Origin: CAYWKS01 sp964458935
GTDB lineage: Bacteria > Planctomycetota > Phycisphaerae > Phycisphaerales > Zrk34
Length of the DNA: 49,679 bases
NCBI GenBank assembly: GCA_964458935.1
Contig: CAYWKS010000019.1
Location: 1-49,679, forward strand
Direction: 5' to 3'
In this document: positions 40,990-49,313 of the stretch, in pieces
Numbering within the stretch: the stretch's first letter is position 1
How the letters are laid out: each line of letters starts with the position of its first letter
The notes under the pieces: generated by a model
Databases searched by the model: none
Seen by the model: only the letters and a program-made list of their open reading frames with translations
What the model was told of the DNA's origin: nothing
Made by a program: the position numbers and the translations under genes

Positions 40990-41017
40990 AGAATACACGC
41001 ATCGCCGCCCGTGTCAA
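40990..41017 (-). promoter_or_regulatory. Strong sigma-70-type promoter of the heme operon
   Basis: Read on the minus strand, TTGACA (41017-41012) and TATTCT (40995-40990) are separated by 16 bases. The transcription start should be near 40983, giving a leader of about 108 bases to the ATG at 40875. Confidence 0.7.
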
Positions 41018-41500
41018 GGGGCGTTGCAAATCAGTCTCAGATTTAATGTATGAGCCCCGGCACCCGACCATCCGGGCCCGCAATGCCGACCCTCGCTCAC
41101 CCCTGCGCACCGGCGCGACCACCGCCCTGCCGCATCCGTGAACCCCATACCCGCGAAACGACACCCCGACGCGCACCGAAGCGCACGCCGACCCCTTTAT
41201 AGACGGACATCGCGCCGCACGCCGCGCATGCCGGCCCCATGGCCCGCTTCGCCCTGCAGGGGCCGGACACGGGCGGACACGCGGCAACACACGCGCCCTC
41301 GCGCGCAACGCTCTTTGAAATCATGGCTTATCGAAGATGTACCGTTCAACGGCGTGTCCTGTGGGTAAACCCGATCGGCCAGCGGCAACCGCTTGAATTG
41401 AAAAGCTTTAGCCGATCGACCGCCACCCGGGGGGGCCCCCAGGCGGACACTGGCCGGCGACGGCCTCGTGCGCGGACACCACCGATGATACACCGCACGA

Positions 41501-44500
41501 TCAGTCGATGACCCGGCCGGTCTCGGTGACCTTCAGCCGGTGTTCCTTGCCGTCGACCGTGCAGCGGATTTCGTACAGGTCCGGGCCCCATTCATAGGAA
41601 TGCAGCCGGTACCACGGCTTGCACTTGTACAGGTCCCAGTTCGCCTGCCCCACCACCTCGGCGAACTCGACGGCGTACATGCCGTACTGGTCGCTGTTCT
41701 TGAATCGATCCAGGTGGTCCAGCGGGCCCTCGCGCATCTCCGCCCACTTCTTGCCGTACCCCAGCGTGTCGATCTGCCCGCCCTTGCACATCATCGGATC
41801 GTCGCGCCAGTAGCCCTTGACCGGCATGATGAACCGGCTCGGGTCGGCGTCATACATCTGCGGGTGGAACGCGTTGATCAGCGGCTTGGCGTTGCGCACC
41901 CCCTCGTTGTAGATCTCCCACATCACGATGCTCGGGTGGTTGCGCACCTGCTTCATGCAGTTCACGTACTCGGCGATCGATTCATCGACGCTCTTCTTCG
42001 ACCCGTCGGGATGCTTGTTGGCGTTCGTCCAGTTCTTCCGCATCCAGCCGGTCGACACCCAGATGTTCATGACACCCATCTGGTCGCCGATCTCCCCGAA
42101 ACGCGGGTCGCTGTAGGAGCAGCTCGGCTCGTGCTTGCGGAGCGTGTTCGCGCCCATCGCCCGCGTCATCAGCATGCCCTTGACGATCCACGACTCCGGG
42201 CAGCACCGATGCCACGTCGTGCTTTCGGTCAGCGGCGCGGGGAACTGCATCCACGTCGCGCCGTTCATGATCTCCGGCTTGCCGTTCAGGCGGAATGTCC
42301 CGCCCTCCTCGCTGATCGTTCGGATGCCCGTCGTCACCGCGTAGTCGTCCGCGGCCTCGCCCCCGCCGTCGACCAGCGTCACCGTCGCCTTGTACAGGTT
42401 CGGGCGGTCGTAATGCCACAGCTTCGGCTCGCCCACGCGGACCGCCTGCTCGATCGACTTCGTCTCCCCGGGCTTCAGCGACAGGTCCACCGCTCGCTCG
42501 CCGGACGCCTCGGCCGACTCCGTCGGGAACCAGCGGAACATGCGGAGGATCGCCTTGCCCTCGAACGGCGCCCGGCCATGGTTCGTCACGATCGCCTCGA
42601 AACGCATCGTGGCCGGTTCGCCCAGGTCTTCGGTGTAGACGAACAGGTCCTCGACGTTCACCGCCCCGGTCAGGTCCAGCGACATCCGCCCGGCGAACCA
42701 GCCGTACAGCGTGTCGGTCGAGGTGTGGCCGTCACCGCCGTACAGCCTGTTGCTGACGTGGTCCACGCGGACGGCGAGCTGGTTCTCGCCGGGCTTGAGG
42801 AAGCGCGAGACATCCAGCCGCGTGGGCTGGCGATCGAGCTTGGCCACCGATTCGCCGTTGATGAACACCTCGCCGCTGGGGTCCAGCGCATCGAGGTTGA
42901 GGTACGCCCGCTCGAACGCCGGGACGCGGACGGTCCGTCGCATGAAGATATCCCGGCCGCGATGCCGCTCGCTGCCGACGATCAGCGGCAGCTCGCCCGC
43001 CTCCGCCCACCGTGCGTCGCTGTAGGTCGCGCCCTGCCAGCCATCGATCTCGGGCGCGACGGCGAAGTCCTCATCGATGAACGTGTCGATCTTGTAGATC
43101 CCGTTGCGGATATCGTCGCGCGGGTCGTAGCCCGTGCCGCGGATGTTGTCCACGCCAACACCCGCGTCGCCGCGGATCGACACCCGCGTGACCTCACGAA
43201 CCGCCGGGTTCGGCAGGTCCGCCCCGTACAGCGTCGGCTCGCCGTCGATCGACACGGTGAACTGGCCGTATTGCAGGTCGACTTCGACCTGGACGGTGCC
43301 CGTGGTTCCGGGCGCGATGCGGCCGGCGCGTTGCCCGGCGGCCGAGACTTCACCCCGCCCGTCGATGGCGACCTCGAGCAGCTCGCCCCGCTCGCCGGCC
43401 AGCACGAAGCCGGCCGTCTTGCCCGCGACCGGCTGCACGTCCCACGCGACGAAGAACCGCCAGTCCTGCGCGGGGATGTCCCGCTCGGCACGCACGCCAT
43501 CGGCCGTGATGACCAGCCGCCCGTCGCGGATCGCCAGCCCTTCGCCGGCCCACGTCGCCAGCCGCTGCTGATCCTGTTGCGTCTCACCCTCGCGGCGCGC
43601 GACATAGCGCCAGCCGTCGTTCAGCCGCATCCGCCGGCGCACCTCGGGCAGAGGCTGGGGCTTGATGTTGGCCATGACCTCGGCGACCTGCTCGTCGGTG
43701 ACGACCTTCTTGTTCAGGTCCGGGTCGTCGAAGAAGCGGCAAGCCTGGCGGGCGTAGTGCGACAGGTACTCGATGCGCTGCGCGTCGTCGAAGAACGTCC
43801 CGCCGCCGATGAAGTCGGTCTGGCCGTTGGCCTCCTCGCGGGGCGTGATGAACTTCAGCTCGAACGAGCGGCCCAGCGTCTGATCGCCGTCATCGATCGT
43901 GTACGCGACGCCGTAGTATCCTTCGCCATTGACGTCCGGCTTGTACGGATCGAGCTTGACGATGGGCCGACCTTCCGGCAACTCCACGTTGCGATACGTC
44001 CTGGTGGCGGCGACGCGACCGGCCTGGTCGATGCACGCGAGGGTCACGTTCACCGCGCGGGCGTCCCCGAGCCCGATGACGACCGGCGTGATCGTATCCT
44101 CCGGGCCGTACGCCACGTCGACCCCCTCGCTGGCAGCGAAGTAGTCCTCGATCGCACTGCGATAGGTGTAGAACGCCAGCTTGGCGTGGTCGTGGAAGTC
44201 GATGAGCGGCTTCATGTAGCTGACGCTGTTGCCGCCCCCACGCAGCGTGCACCAGACCAGCGAGTCGATGTCGTGATGGCGGGCATGCTTGGCCATGTTG
44301 TAGCCCGCCAGCGCCTGCCACGCCTGGCTCTCACGCCACTGGTCGGCGGACAGCTTGACCCCGATGCTGCCCCGGTCGTAGCTGTCGCTGTAGGACTTGC
44401 GACGGACGGCCTGGACCTCGGGCGCCCGCCCGAACTCCCGCTCCAACGCCGCGGCGACCTCCGCCGGGACGTCCGTGGACGAGCCGGCCCCCACGATCTT

Positions 44501-44995
44501 GCCCGCCATCACGATCGTGCCCCACTTGGTGGTGGACGGAAGGGTCATGGCCTGGCCTTCCGTGACCTGCGTGCGGTAGAACAGCGCGGTGTAGTCGCGG
44601 TCGCTCGGGGAAGTCACAGCGCTGCCGACCTGCTCCCAGTCGCCGTCGAGGCCGAGCTGGCCGGGCGTCTTGTGGTCGCCGCCCTTGCCGTCGAAGGTGG
44701 CCACGTAGAGCATGCCGCCTTCGATGACCTCGACCTCGAGCTTGGTCGGACTGTCGTGCGGATGCAGGATGTATTGCAACCCGTGCAGCGCCGCGGGGGT
44801 CTGCTTGTAGGTGTAGTTGCGGTTGGAGTTGACGCGGGCGCCTTCCTCGAACTCGGCGTGGACGACCGGGTGATAGGACTTGACCCGCACCGTCGCGATC
44901 CGGTCTTCCGCCTTCGCAGGCGCGACCACCGCCGCGACACACAGGCTCCACATCAACAACCCGCTCTTGAGGCCAAGGACTCGGCTCGTATTCAT
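41501..44995 (-). CDS. Large secreted GH2-like glycoside hydrolase
   Basis: This is a 1164-residue exported enzyme with a signal peptide ending AAVVAPAKAED. The first 430 residues are unassigned. The middle has a jelly-roll or LamG-like part (about 480-600) and a GH2 sugar-binding domain (MRRTVRVPAFERAYLNLDAL, then EVFINGESVAKLDRQPTRLD). The TIM barrel has GTFRLNGKPEIMNGATWMQF (about 900) and the acid/base Glu near 1031 in VMWEIYNEG. A candidate nucleophile is the Glu near 1110 in MYAVEFAEVVG. GH2 enzymes remove beta-linked sugars. The start is Met 44995, with GAGGTG upstream. It has no PEP-CTERM tag. It is convergent with nothing and monocistronic. Confidence 0.82.
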   Translation of the reverse strand: MNTSRVLGLKSGLLMWSLCVAAVVAPAKAEDRIATVRVKSYHPVVHAEFEEGARVNSNRNYTYKQTPAALHGLQYILHPHDSPTKLEVEVIEGGMLYVATFDGKGGDHKTPGQLGLDGDWEQVGSAVTSPSDRDYTALFYRTQVTEGQAMTLPSTTKWGTIVMAGKIVGAGSSTDVPAEVAAALEREFGRAPEVQAVRRKSYSDSYDRGSIGVKLSADQWRESQAWQALAGYNMAKHARHHDIDSLVWCTLRGGGNSVSYMKPLIDFHDHAKLAFYTYRSAIEDYFAASEGVDVAYGPEDTITPVVIGLGDARAVNVTLACIDQAGRVAATRTYRNVELPEGRPIVKLDPYKPDVNGEGYYGVAYTIDDGDQTLGRSFELKFITPREEANGQTDFIGGGTFFDDAQRIEYLSHYARQACRFFDDPDLNKKVVTDEQVAEVMANIKPQPLPEVRRRMRLNDGWRYVARREGETQQDQQRLATWAGEGLAIRDGRLVITADGVRAERDIPAQDWRFFVAWDVQPVAGKTAGFVLAGERGELLEVAIDGRGEVSAAGQRAGRIAPGTTGTVQVEVDLQYGQFTVSIDGEPTLYGADLPNPAVREVTRVSIRGDAGVGVDNIRGTGYDPRDDIRNGIYKIDTFIDEDFAVAPEIDGWQGATYSDARWAEAGELPLIVGSERHRGRDIFMRRTVRVPAFERAYLNLDALDPSGEVFINGESVAKLDRQPTRLDVSRFLKPGENQLAVRVDHVSNRLYGGDGHTSTDTLYGWFAGRMSLDLTGAVNVEDLFVYTEDLGEPATMRFEAIVTNHGRAPFEGKAILRMFRWFPTESAEASGERAVDLSLKPGETKSIEQAVRVGEPKLWHYDRPNLYKATVTLVDGGGEAADDYAVTTGIRTISEEGGTFRLNGKPEIMNGATWMQFPAPLTESTTWHRCCPESWIVKGMLMTRAMGANTLRKHEPSCSYSDPRFGEIGDQMGVMNIWVSTGWMRKNWTNANKHPDGSKKSVDESIAEYVNCMKQVRNHPSIVMWEIYNEGVRNAKPLINAFHPQMYDADPSRFIMPVKGYWRDDPMMCKGGQIDTLGYGKKWAEMREGPLDHLDRFKNSDQYGMYAVEFAEVVGQANWDLYKCKPWYRLHSYEWGPDLYEIRCTVDGKEHRLKVTETGRVID

Positions 44996-45096
44996 CAGAT
45001 GCACCTCACCGCTAGTGACTGCATGGGCACTGACGCCCGACACGGGGCGCCTCGCACGCCGCCTTGTGACAGGTAGACGATCGTGCGGCCGCAGGG

Positions 45097-46362
45097 ATGT
45101 CAGACCCGCTAACATACCGCTCCGCCGCACATGGGTCTACAAACCCGGCCGGCTCGCGCCGACCCCGCCGTGCATCGCCCGCGCGAGTATGGGCCGCGGG
45201 GGAGCAACGCACGGATGGGGGCACGTCCCGCCACGCCCCCCGCTCAGGCACGCCCTCGGGCCACGGCGATGCACAGCCGAGGCGTGGCGACACCGCTCCC
45301 GGCCGCCCGGCGCTGGCGGCCAAGACAGAAACCATCAAGAAGACGCGTGATATTGAGTCGGATTGGACGGTCCTGATTCCGATGACGCAGTTGGACGTTT
45401 CGAATGACGCACCCATCAACGGCCAATGGGAAGTCGGCGACACCATGTTTATGTCACGTGAAGCCGCCGAGGGAGAGCTGGGCCCACCAAAGCTCCAAGC
45501 AGAGGTGCCAGGTGAGCACAGGAAGCATATCCTTGGCGACTACAAGGCATTCGCCAAACTTCGACGCCAAGGTAAGCCGGGCGAACTACTGAAATCGGTG
45601 TTTCGTGAAGTTCGAGAAGCCAAGAACATCCTTGCTGCGACAGATGCTTTCTACGGGGCTCGTCACCTGAACTCCGGCTTCAATCTTCAGGGCTATCCGA
45701 TCATCACCGCTCGCAGTACGTGGTTTGTGGATCAGGATGGCCAGAACATGTTCGGAAACTCAAGCAGGGAGGGTGCCCTTCAGCCCTGGCGACTAGACCA
45801 GAATTGGCACAACAACGTGACTCAGACTGGAATCGCCGAACTGTTCGCGGCGATCATCGATCCCGCCCTAGATGATGCTTGGCGGCGACAGATTCGACGA
45901 GCGGCCGCGTGTATTGGTCGGAGTCTCGCATCGCTTGAGCGTGCCGACGCATTTCTCCTGAATGTCTTCGCCTTAGAGACCCTCTTGACACGCCCGCGAG
46001 AACGGAACGGCAGAATGCTGGGGCAACGCATAAAGGGGATGACGGGATGGTATCTGAAGGCGCATCGGCCCAATTATCAGGACGAAATCGACGACATCTT
46101 CGGCGTGCGGTGTGATGCGGTGCATGACGCCGATTACGGACAACTGACGCCCGAGAGCCTGCTACTGTCTGATCTATACGCAAAGAACACGCTTCTCAAT
46201 GTCGTGGTCAACCGTGACAAGTTTCCGACGAAGGATGACATGGTGACCGTGTTAGATGACTGGGCGGCGAATGAGAACTGGCCAGAAGATGGGTCGTTCA
46301 CGTTGCGTTGGATTGGCAATACGACGTTCAATCCAAAGGCATTGGACATCCCTCTCTGGTAG
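45097..46362 (+). CDS. HEPN-domain protein, putative defence ribonuclease
   Basis: This frame has 421 codons. Only from about residue 76 onwards (TETIKKTRDIESDWTVLIP) does it look like a real protein; the first 75 residues are Arg/Gly/Pro-rich and resemble read-through of non-coding DNA. The core has an N-terminal beta segment, a helical middle and a C-terminal HEPN-like domain: DAFLLNVFALETLLTRPRER, then RCDAVH at 338-343 (Arg-x4-His), the HEPN ribonuclease motif. HEPN nucleases often act in abortive-infection systems such as ApeA. An internal start at 45382 (MTQLDV) is the alternative, but conserved-looking residues precede it. Codon use is less GC-biased than in neighbouring genes. An HNH gene follows 89 bases downstream. 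Confidence 0.65.
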   Translation: MSDPLTYRSAAHGSTNPAGSRRPRRASPARVWAAGEQRTDGGTSRHAPRSGTPSGHGDAQPRRGDTAPGRPALAAKTETIKKTRDIESDWTVLIPMTQLDVSNDAPINGQWEVGDTMFMSREAAEGELGPPKLQAEVPGEHRKHILGDYKAFAKLRRQGKPGELLKSVFREVREAKNILAATDAFYGARHLNSGFNLQGYPIITARSTWFVDQDGQNMFGNSSREGALQPWRLDQNWHNNVTQTGIAELFAAIIDPALDDAWRRQIRRAAACIGRSLASLERADAFLLNVFALETLLTRPRERNGRMLGQRIKGMTGWYLKAHRPNYQDEIDDIFGVRCDAVHDADYGQLTPESLLLSDLYAKNTLLNVVVNRDKFPTKDDMVTVLDDWAANENWPEDGSFTLRWIGNTTFNPKALDIPLW

Positions 46363-46451
46363 TTCTGAAGCGAGGTTTAATGACATCGGTCGTGTTGCGT
46401 AAGCTGCCAAGCAGGCGGGGGCAGTGACTTCAGCGAAGACAGAGGAATAGT

Positions 46452-47147
46452 ATGGACCCGCGGCAGCTCTTCTTGGATGAGCGACACAGAGGCCGGTGCG
46501 TGTACTGCGGTGCTGAGCCAGATACACGCGACCATGTGCCGTCGCGCGTGCTCTTGGACGAGCCATTGCCATCGGAGCTGCCCGTCGTTCCAGCCTGCTC
46601 ATCCTGCAACGCGGGCTTCTCTCTTGACGAGGAATACTTGGCGTGTTTGGTGGAATGTGCCATCTGCGGCAGCACGGAACCAGATGCAATCCAGCGAGAA
46701 AAGGTCCGGCGTTCCCTGGAGCGGAACGCGAAGCTGCAAATCAGAATCCAGAGCTGCAGCACCACTGAATCGGGTCAACTGATCTGGGTGCCTGAACTCG
46801 AGCGGGTGAAGAACGTGGTGGTGAAACTCGCCCAAGGCCATGCGGCTTTCGAGTTGTATCCGATCTTCGACCCGCCGGATGCGGTCGACATCAGGCCCTT
46901 CGTATCAATGACCGATGCTGAACGGGAGGCGTTCGATTCGCCGCAGCACGAGGGGCTGCAGGCATGGCCGGAGATCGGGTCGCGAGCCTTCATGCGGGCT
47001 TGCGTTGCTTTCGGCGAGGTCCATGAGTTGGAGGAGTGGATCGTTGTTCAGCCGGGCCGATACCGGTATGCCGTCGAGGAGCAAGGGGGCGTCCTGGTTC
47101 GCCTCGTCTTGAGCGAGTACCTCGCATGCACAGTCGGCTGGGAGTAA
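46452..47147 (+). CDS. HNH endonuclease-like protein
   Basis: This is a 231-residue protein. The N-terminal half has an HNH/zinc signature: Cys16 and Cys19 in RCVYCGAEPDTRDHVPSRVL, His28 of RDHVP as the first catalytic residue, and Cys49 and Cys52 with Asn53 in VVPACSSCNAGFS. A second CxxC pair follows (Cys69 and Cys72, ECAICG). The C-terminal half (about 100-231) is unassigned and may be a recognition domain. Codon use matches the HEPN gene and differs from the chromosome. HNH proteins of this type occur in defence islands and mobile elements. No clear Shine-Dalgarno sequence precedes ATG 46452. Confidence 0.78.
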   Translation: MDPRQLFLDERHRGRCVYCGAEPDTRDHVPSRVLLDEPLPSELPVVPACSSCNAGFSLDEEYLACLVECAICGSTEPDAIQREKVRRSLERNAKLQIRIQSCSTTESGQLIWVPELERVKNVVVKLAQGHAAFELYPIFDPPDAVDIRPFVSMTDAEREAFDSPQHEGLQAWPEIGSRAFMRACVAFGEVHELEEWIVVQPGRYRYAVEEQGGVLVRLVLSEYLACTVGWE

Positions 47148-47381
47148 AGGGGCTGTTCGATACCCCGCGATTAACAACCCGCCACCCCGCGTCGGACGAC
47201 GTTGTTAACCCGCACCGCCTCTCGGCGGTGAGAGTCTGAGAGTTCGGGCCAAAGCAGGGCTTGGACGGGATACGGCGGTTAACAGGGCGAGAGGATCGAC
47301 GGTCGGGGCGTGGCTTCCGGGGGTCGCAAAAGCCTTTGTGACAGCGGGATATGTGTGCGGCTTCGGCGGCGTGATCGGCGC

Positions 47382-47416
47382 GAAAGAAAAGCCGGCATCG
47401 TGCTCGATACCGGCTT
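47382..47416 (-). terminator. Rho-independent terminator of tRNA-Asn
   Basis: Read on the minus strand, AAGCCGGTATCG pairs with CGATGCCGGCTT around a 4-base AGCA loop, followed by TTTTCTTTC. The stem (12 positions, one mismatch) with a T-rich tail begins five bases after the 3' end of the tRNA. Confidence 0.85.
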
Positions 47417-47420
47417 GAAG

Positions 47421-47493
47421 CTCCCCCGACTGGGCTCGAACCAGTAACCTGGCGGTTAACAGCCGCCCGCTCTACCAATTGAGCTACAGGGGA
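47421..47493 (-). tRNA. tRNA-Asn (GTT anticodon)
   Basis: The minus strand folds into a full cloverleaf: acceptor TCCCCTG/CGGGGGA, D-arm GCTC-AATTGGTA-GAGC, anticodon stem GGCGG/CCGCC around CTGTTAA (anticodon GTT), variable AGGTT, and T-arm ACTGG-TTCGAGC-CCAGT. The discriminator is G73. CCA is not encoded. A 12-base part of its anticodon arm, GGCGGTTAACAG on the plus strand, is repeated at 47274-47285. Confidence 0.97.
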
Positions 47494-47597
47494 ATGGGTT
47501 GTGGCGCCGGCTTGTCCCGGCGAGCACAGAACTTTAGCACATCCTCGGGCATGGTCAAGTCTTTGCGTGCGGCCCGCTCGCGGGGCCGCGCCCCGCC

Positions 47598-48377
47598 TCA
47601 CGACTCGCGATCGATGAAATGGGCCAGCAATTCAGCCCGGCTGGTCACGCTGAAGTGCTTGTAGATGCTTCGCAGGTGGCTGTGGATGGTGTGCGGGCTT
47701 CGATGCAGTCGGCGGGCGATTTCGGCCTCGGTGTCGCCGTTGAGGGCGAGTTCGAGGACATCCACCTCACGGGGCGACAAGCCCGCCCGGCTGTGCTCGG
47801 CGGCGCGGCGGCTGAGCGTCCTCGCCGCCAGCGGGCCGAGGCACCGCAGCAGCGCCTCGGCGTCGGTCCGCTGCATGTCCGTCAGCGGCGACTCGCCCGC
47901 CGCCAGGCACAGCCCCGCATGAACCAGTTGCCCCGCGTCCTCCAGCCGCCAGAACCACGACAACTCCTCATCGATGCCGAGCGGCCTGAAGACCTCGCGA
48001 TACAAGGGCGACTGCGTCCAGTCCTCGGGCTTGGCCAGTGCGGAGATCACGTGCAGGTCCATCTGGCTCGGTGTGCGTTCGAGCTGCGCGATTACCTTGT
48101 GCGCGAGCGGCGCGGCGTGTGCATCAAATGCTTCGCCGAAGTAGTTATCCAACGCCGTCGGGTCGAGCGTGCGATGGCAGACATGGGCGTGCTCAACGCG
48201 GTGGACGGGGCTGGCCGGGTCGTCGGTCACCTCGAGCAGAGAGACGTGGGTGAAAGCAGCCTGCGGGGCGATGTCGCCGCTGCCCTCGAGCAGGACCTTC
48301 ACGCGCGCTTCGGACGTGGTCGCGGCCAGCGCCCTGGCCAACAGGTCCATAACCGATCCGGAAGGCTGGTATATCAT
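47598..48377 (-). CDS. LuxR-family transcriptional regulator
   Basis: This is a 259-residue protein. The C-terminal helix-turn-helix is GLSPREVDVLELALNGDTEA (about 196), followed by IARRLHRSPHTIHSHLRSIY, the LuxR/FixJ signature. The N-terminal 185 residues are a sensory domain without a receiver aspartate motif. It includes HVSLLEVTDDPAS and EELSWFWRLEDAGQLVHAGL and may be PAS-like, though no ligand is evident. The start is Met 48377 (MIYQPSGS), with Met 48350 as an alternative; neither has a good Shine-Dalgarno sequence. A palindrome CTCGAC-n9-GTCGAG lies about 20 bases upstream. Confidence 0.85.
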   Translation of the reverse strand: MIYQPSGSVMDLLARALAATTSEARVKVLLEGSGDIAPQAAFTHVSLLEVTDDPASPVHRVEHAHVCHRTLDPTALDNYFGEAFDAHAAPLAHKVIAQLERTPSQMDLHVISALAKPEDWTQSPLYREVFRPLGIDEELSWFWRLEDAGQLVHAGLCLAAGESPLTDMQRTDAEALLRCLGPLAARTLSRRAAEHSRAGLSPREVDVLELALNGDTEAEIARRLHRSPHTIHSHLRSIYKHFSVTSRAELLAHFIDRES

Positions 48378-48791
48378 GGCAGAGGTTAATCCACGCTCGA
48401 CACGTTGCGCGTCGAGTGAACATCGGTCCACGCGCTGGGGTTGGGTGGCAGACGCCGGGCAGGATCGGTGATGGTAATGGAATCTCGACTCAATAACAAG
48501 GGCCCCGAAATTCCCGCCAGCGGGGCTGTAATCACCCGGGCGGGCGATGTGCCGGGCAGGATGCGCACGCCGATATAGAGAAAGGCACGCAGCCATGCCG
48601 TGCCGCGGTTGGCGTGATGTGAGTCGGCCGGTTGGACAGCCTGATACCTGACTCCCGTCCCCTTGCTTTTTGCCCCCCGACCCCAAAGGCGGACGGGAGT
48701 CTGTATGCGCCGAGGCCGCAGGCGGAGGCGGAGGCGGAGGCGGCGAGGATCGTTTACAGCGGGGCGGCCGGGCCGTACCCTTGCCCCACCG
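48378..48791. other. Intergenic region with inverted repeats
   Basis: No gene is supported in these 414 bases. They contain CTCGAC (48396-48401) with GTCGAG (48411-48416), a possible operator for the LuxR-type gene. An 11-bp inverted repeat joins GACTCCCGTCC (48650-48660) and GGACGGGAGTC (48691-48701). A hexamer repeat (GGCGGA, over three copies) lies at 48721-48742. Confidence 0.6.
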
Positions 48792-49313
48792 ATGAGCGAT
48801 GCCCTGCCCTACAAGATCGCGGTGCTGTGCTACCTGTTCGACGAGCGGGGCCGGCTCCTGCTGCTGCACCGGCGCAAGGAGCCCAACAGCGGGCTCTATT
48901 CGCCGATCGGGGGGAAACTGGAGATGGACCAGGGCGAGAGCCCAGCCGCCTGCGCCCTGAGAGAGATCCGCGAAGAGGTGCTGCTGGAGCTGGACTACAG
49001 CGACATCCACCTGACGGGCCTGGTCAGCGAGACCGCCTTCCAGGGCCAGACCCACTGGCTGATCTTCATCTACGAGGTCATGCACCCGGTCGCGATCGTC
49101 CGCACGGAATTCGACGAAGGCACGCTGGAGTGGCACGACTTCGACGAGGTCGAGCACAAGCTCAACGTGCCCGAGACCGATCGGCGGATCATCTACCCGC
49201 TGTTCCGGGAGTACCGAGGCCAGTTCTTCCACGTTCATATCGATTGCACCGACGGCCAGTATGTGTGGCGCCTGGAGTACCCGCGGCCGGACACGGCAGG
49301 CAGCGGGCAATAG
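48792..49313 (+). CDS. Nudix hydrolase
   Basis: This is a 173-residue pyrophosphohydrolase of the Nudix family, acting on nucleoside diphosphate derivatives. The Nudix box is GGKLEMDQGES, then ALREIREEVLLEL: the glutamates that coordinate metal (REIREE) are intact, the loop between GG and the Glu is two residues longer than usual, and the Gly after EE is Leu. Strands at both sides (YKIAVLCYLFDERGRLLLLH, THWLIFIYEVMH) fit the fold. An N-terminal extension is excluded by its Arg-rich content; the start is Met 48792. The substrate is unknown. Confidence 0.88.
   Translation: MSDALPYKIAVLCYLFDERGRLLLLHRRKEPNSGLYSPIGGKLEMDQGESPAACALREIREEVLLELDYSDIHLTGLVSETAFQGQTHWLIFIYEVMHPVAIVRTEFDEGTLEWHDFDEVEHKLNVPETDRRIIYPLFREYRGQFFHVHIDCTDGQYVWRLEYPRPDTAGSGQ

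Larger units (their letters stand above)
40876..41500. other. Regulatory region of the heme operon
   Basis: This is 625 bases without a supported gene. The functional part is the promoter at 40990-41017 with Fur-like motifs on both sides. The remainder (41060-41500) contains a TTTATA patch near 41192, a G/C homopolymer palindrome near 41432-41442 and no recognisable gene. Confidence 0.6.

Noticed and set aside
41540..45076. 1178-codon open frame antisense to the GH2-like enzyme
   Set aside because: Low-complexity His/Asp/Arg-rich translation with no family match, while the opposite strand has a signal peptide and GH2 motifs.
47160..47290. GTTAAC-containing words as integron sites
   Set aside because: They do not meet GTTRRRY, and GTTAAC is a palindrome expected by chance.
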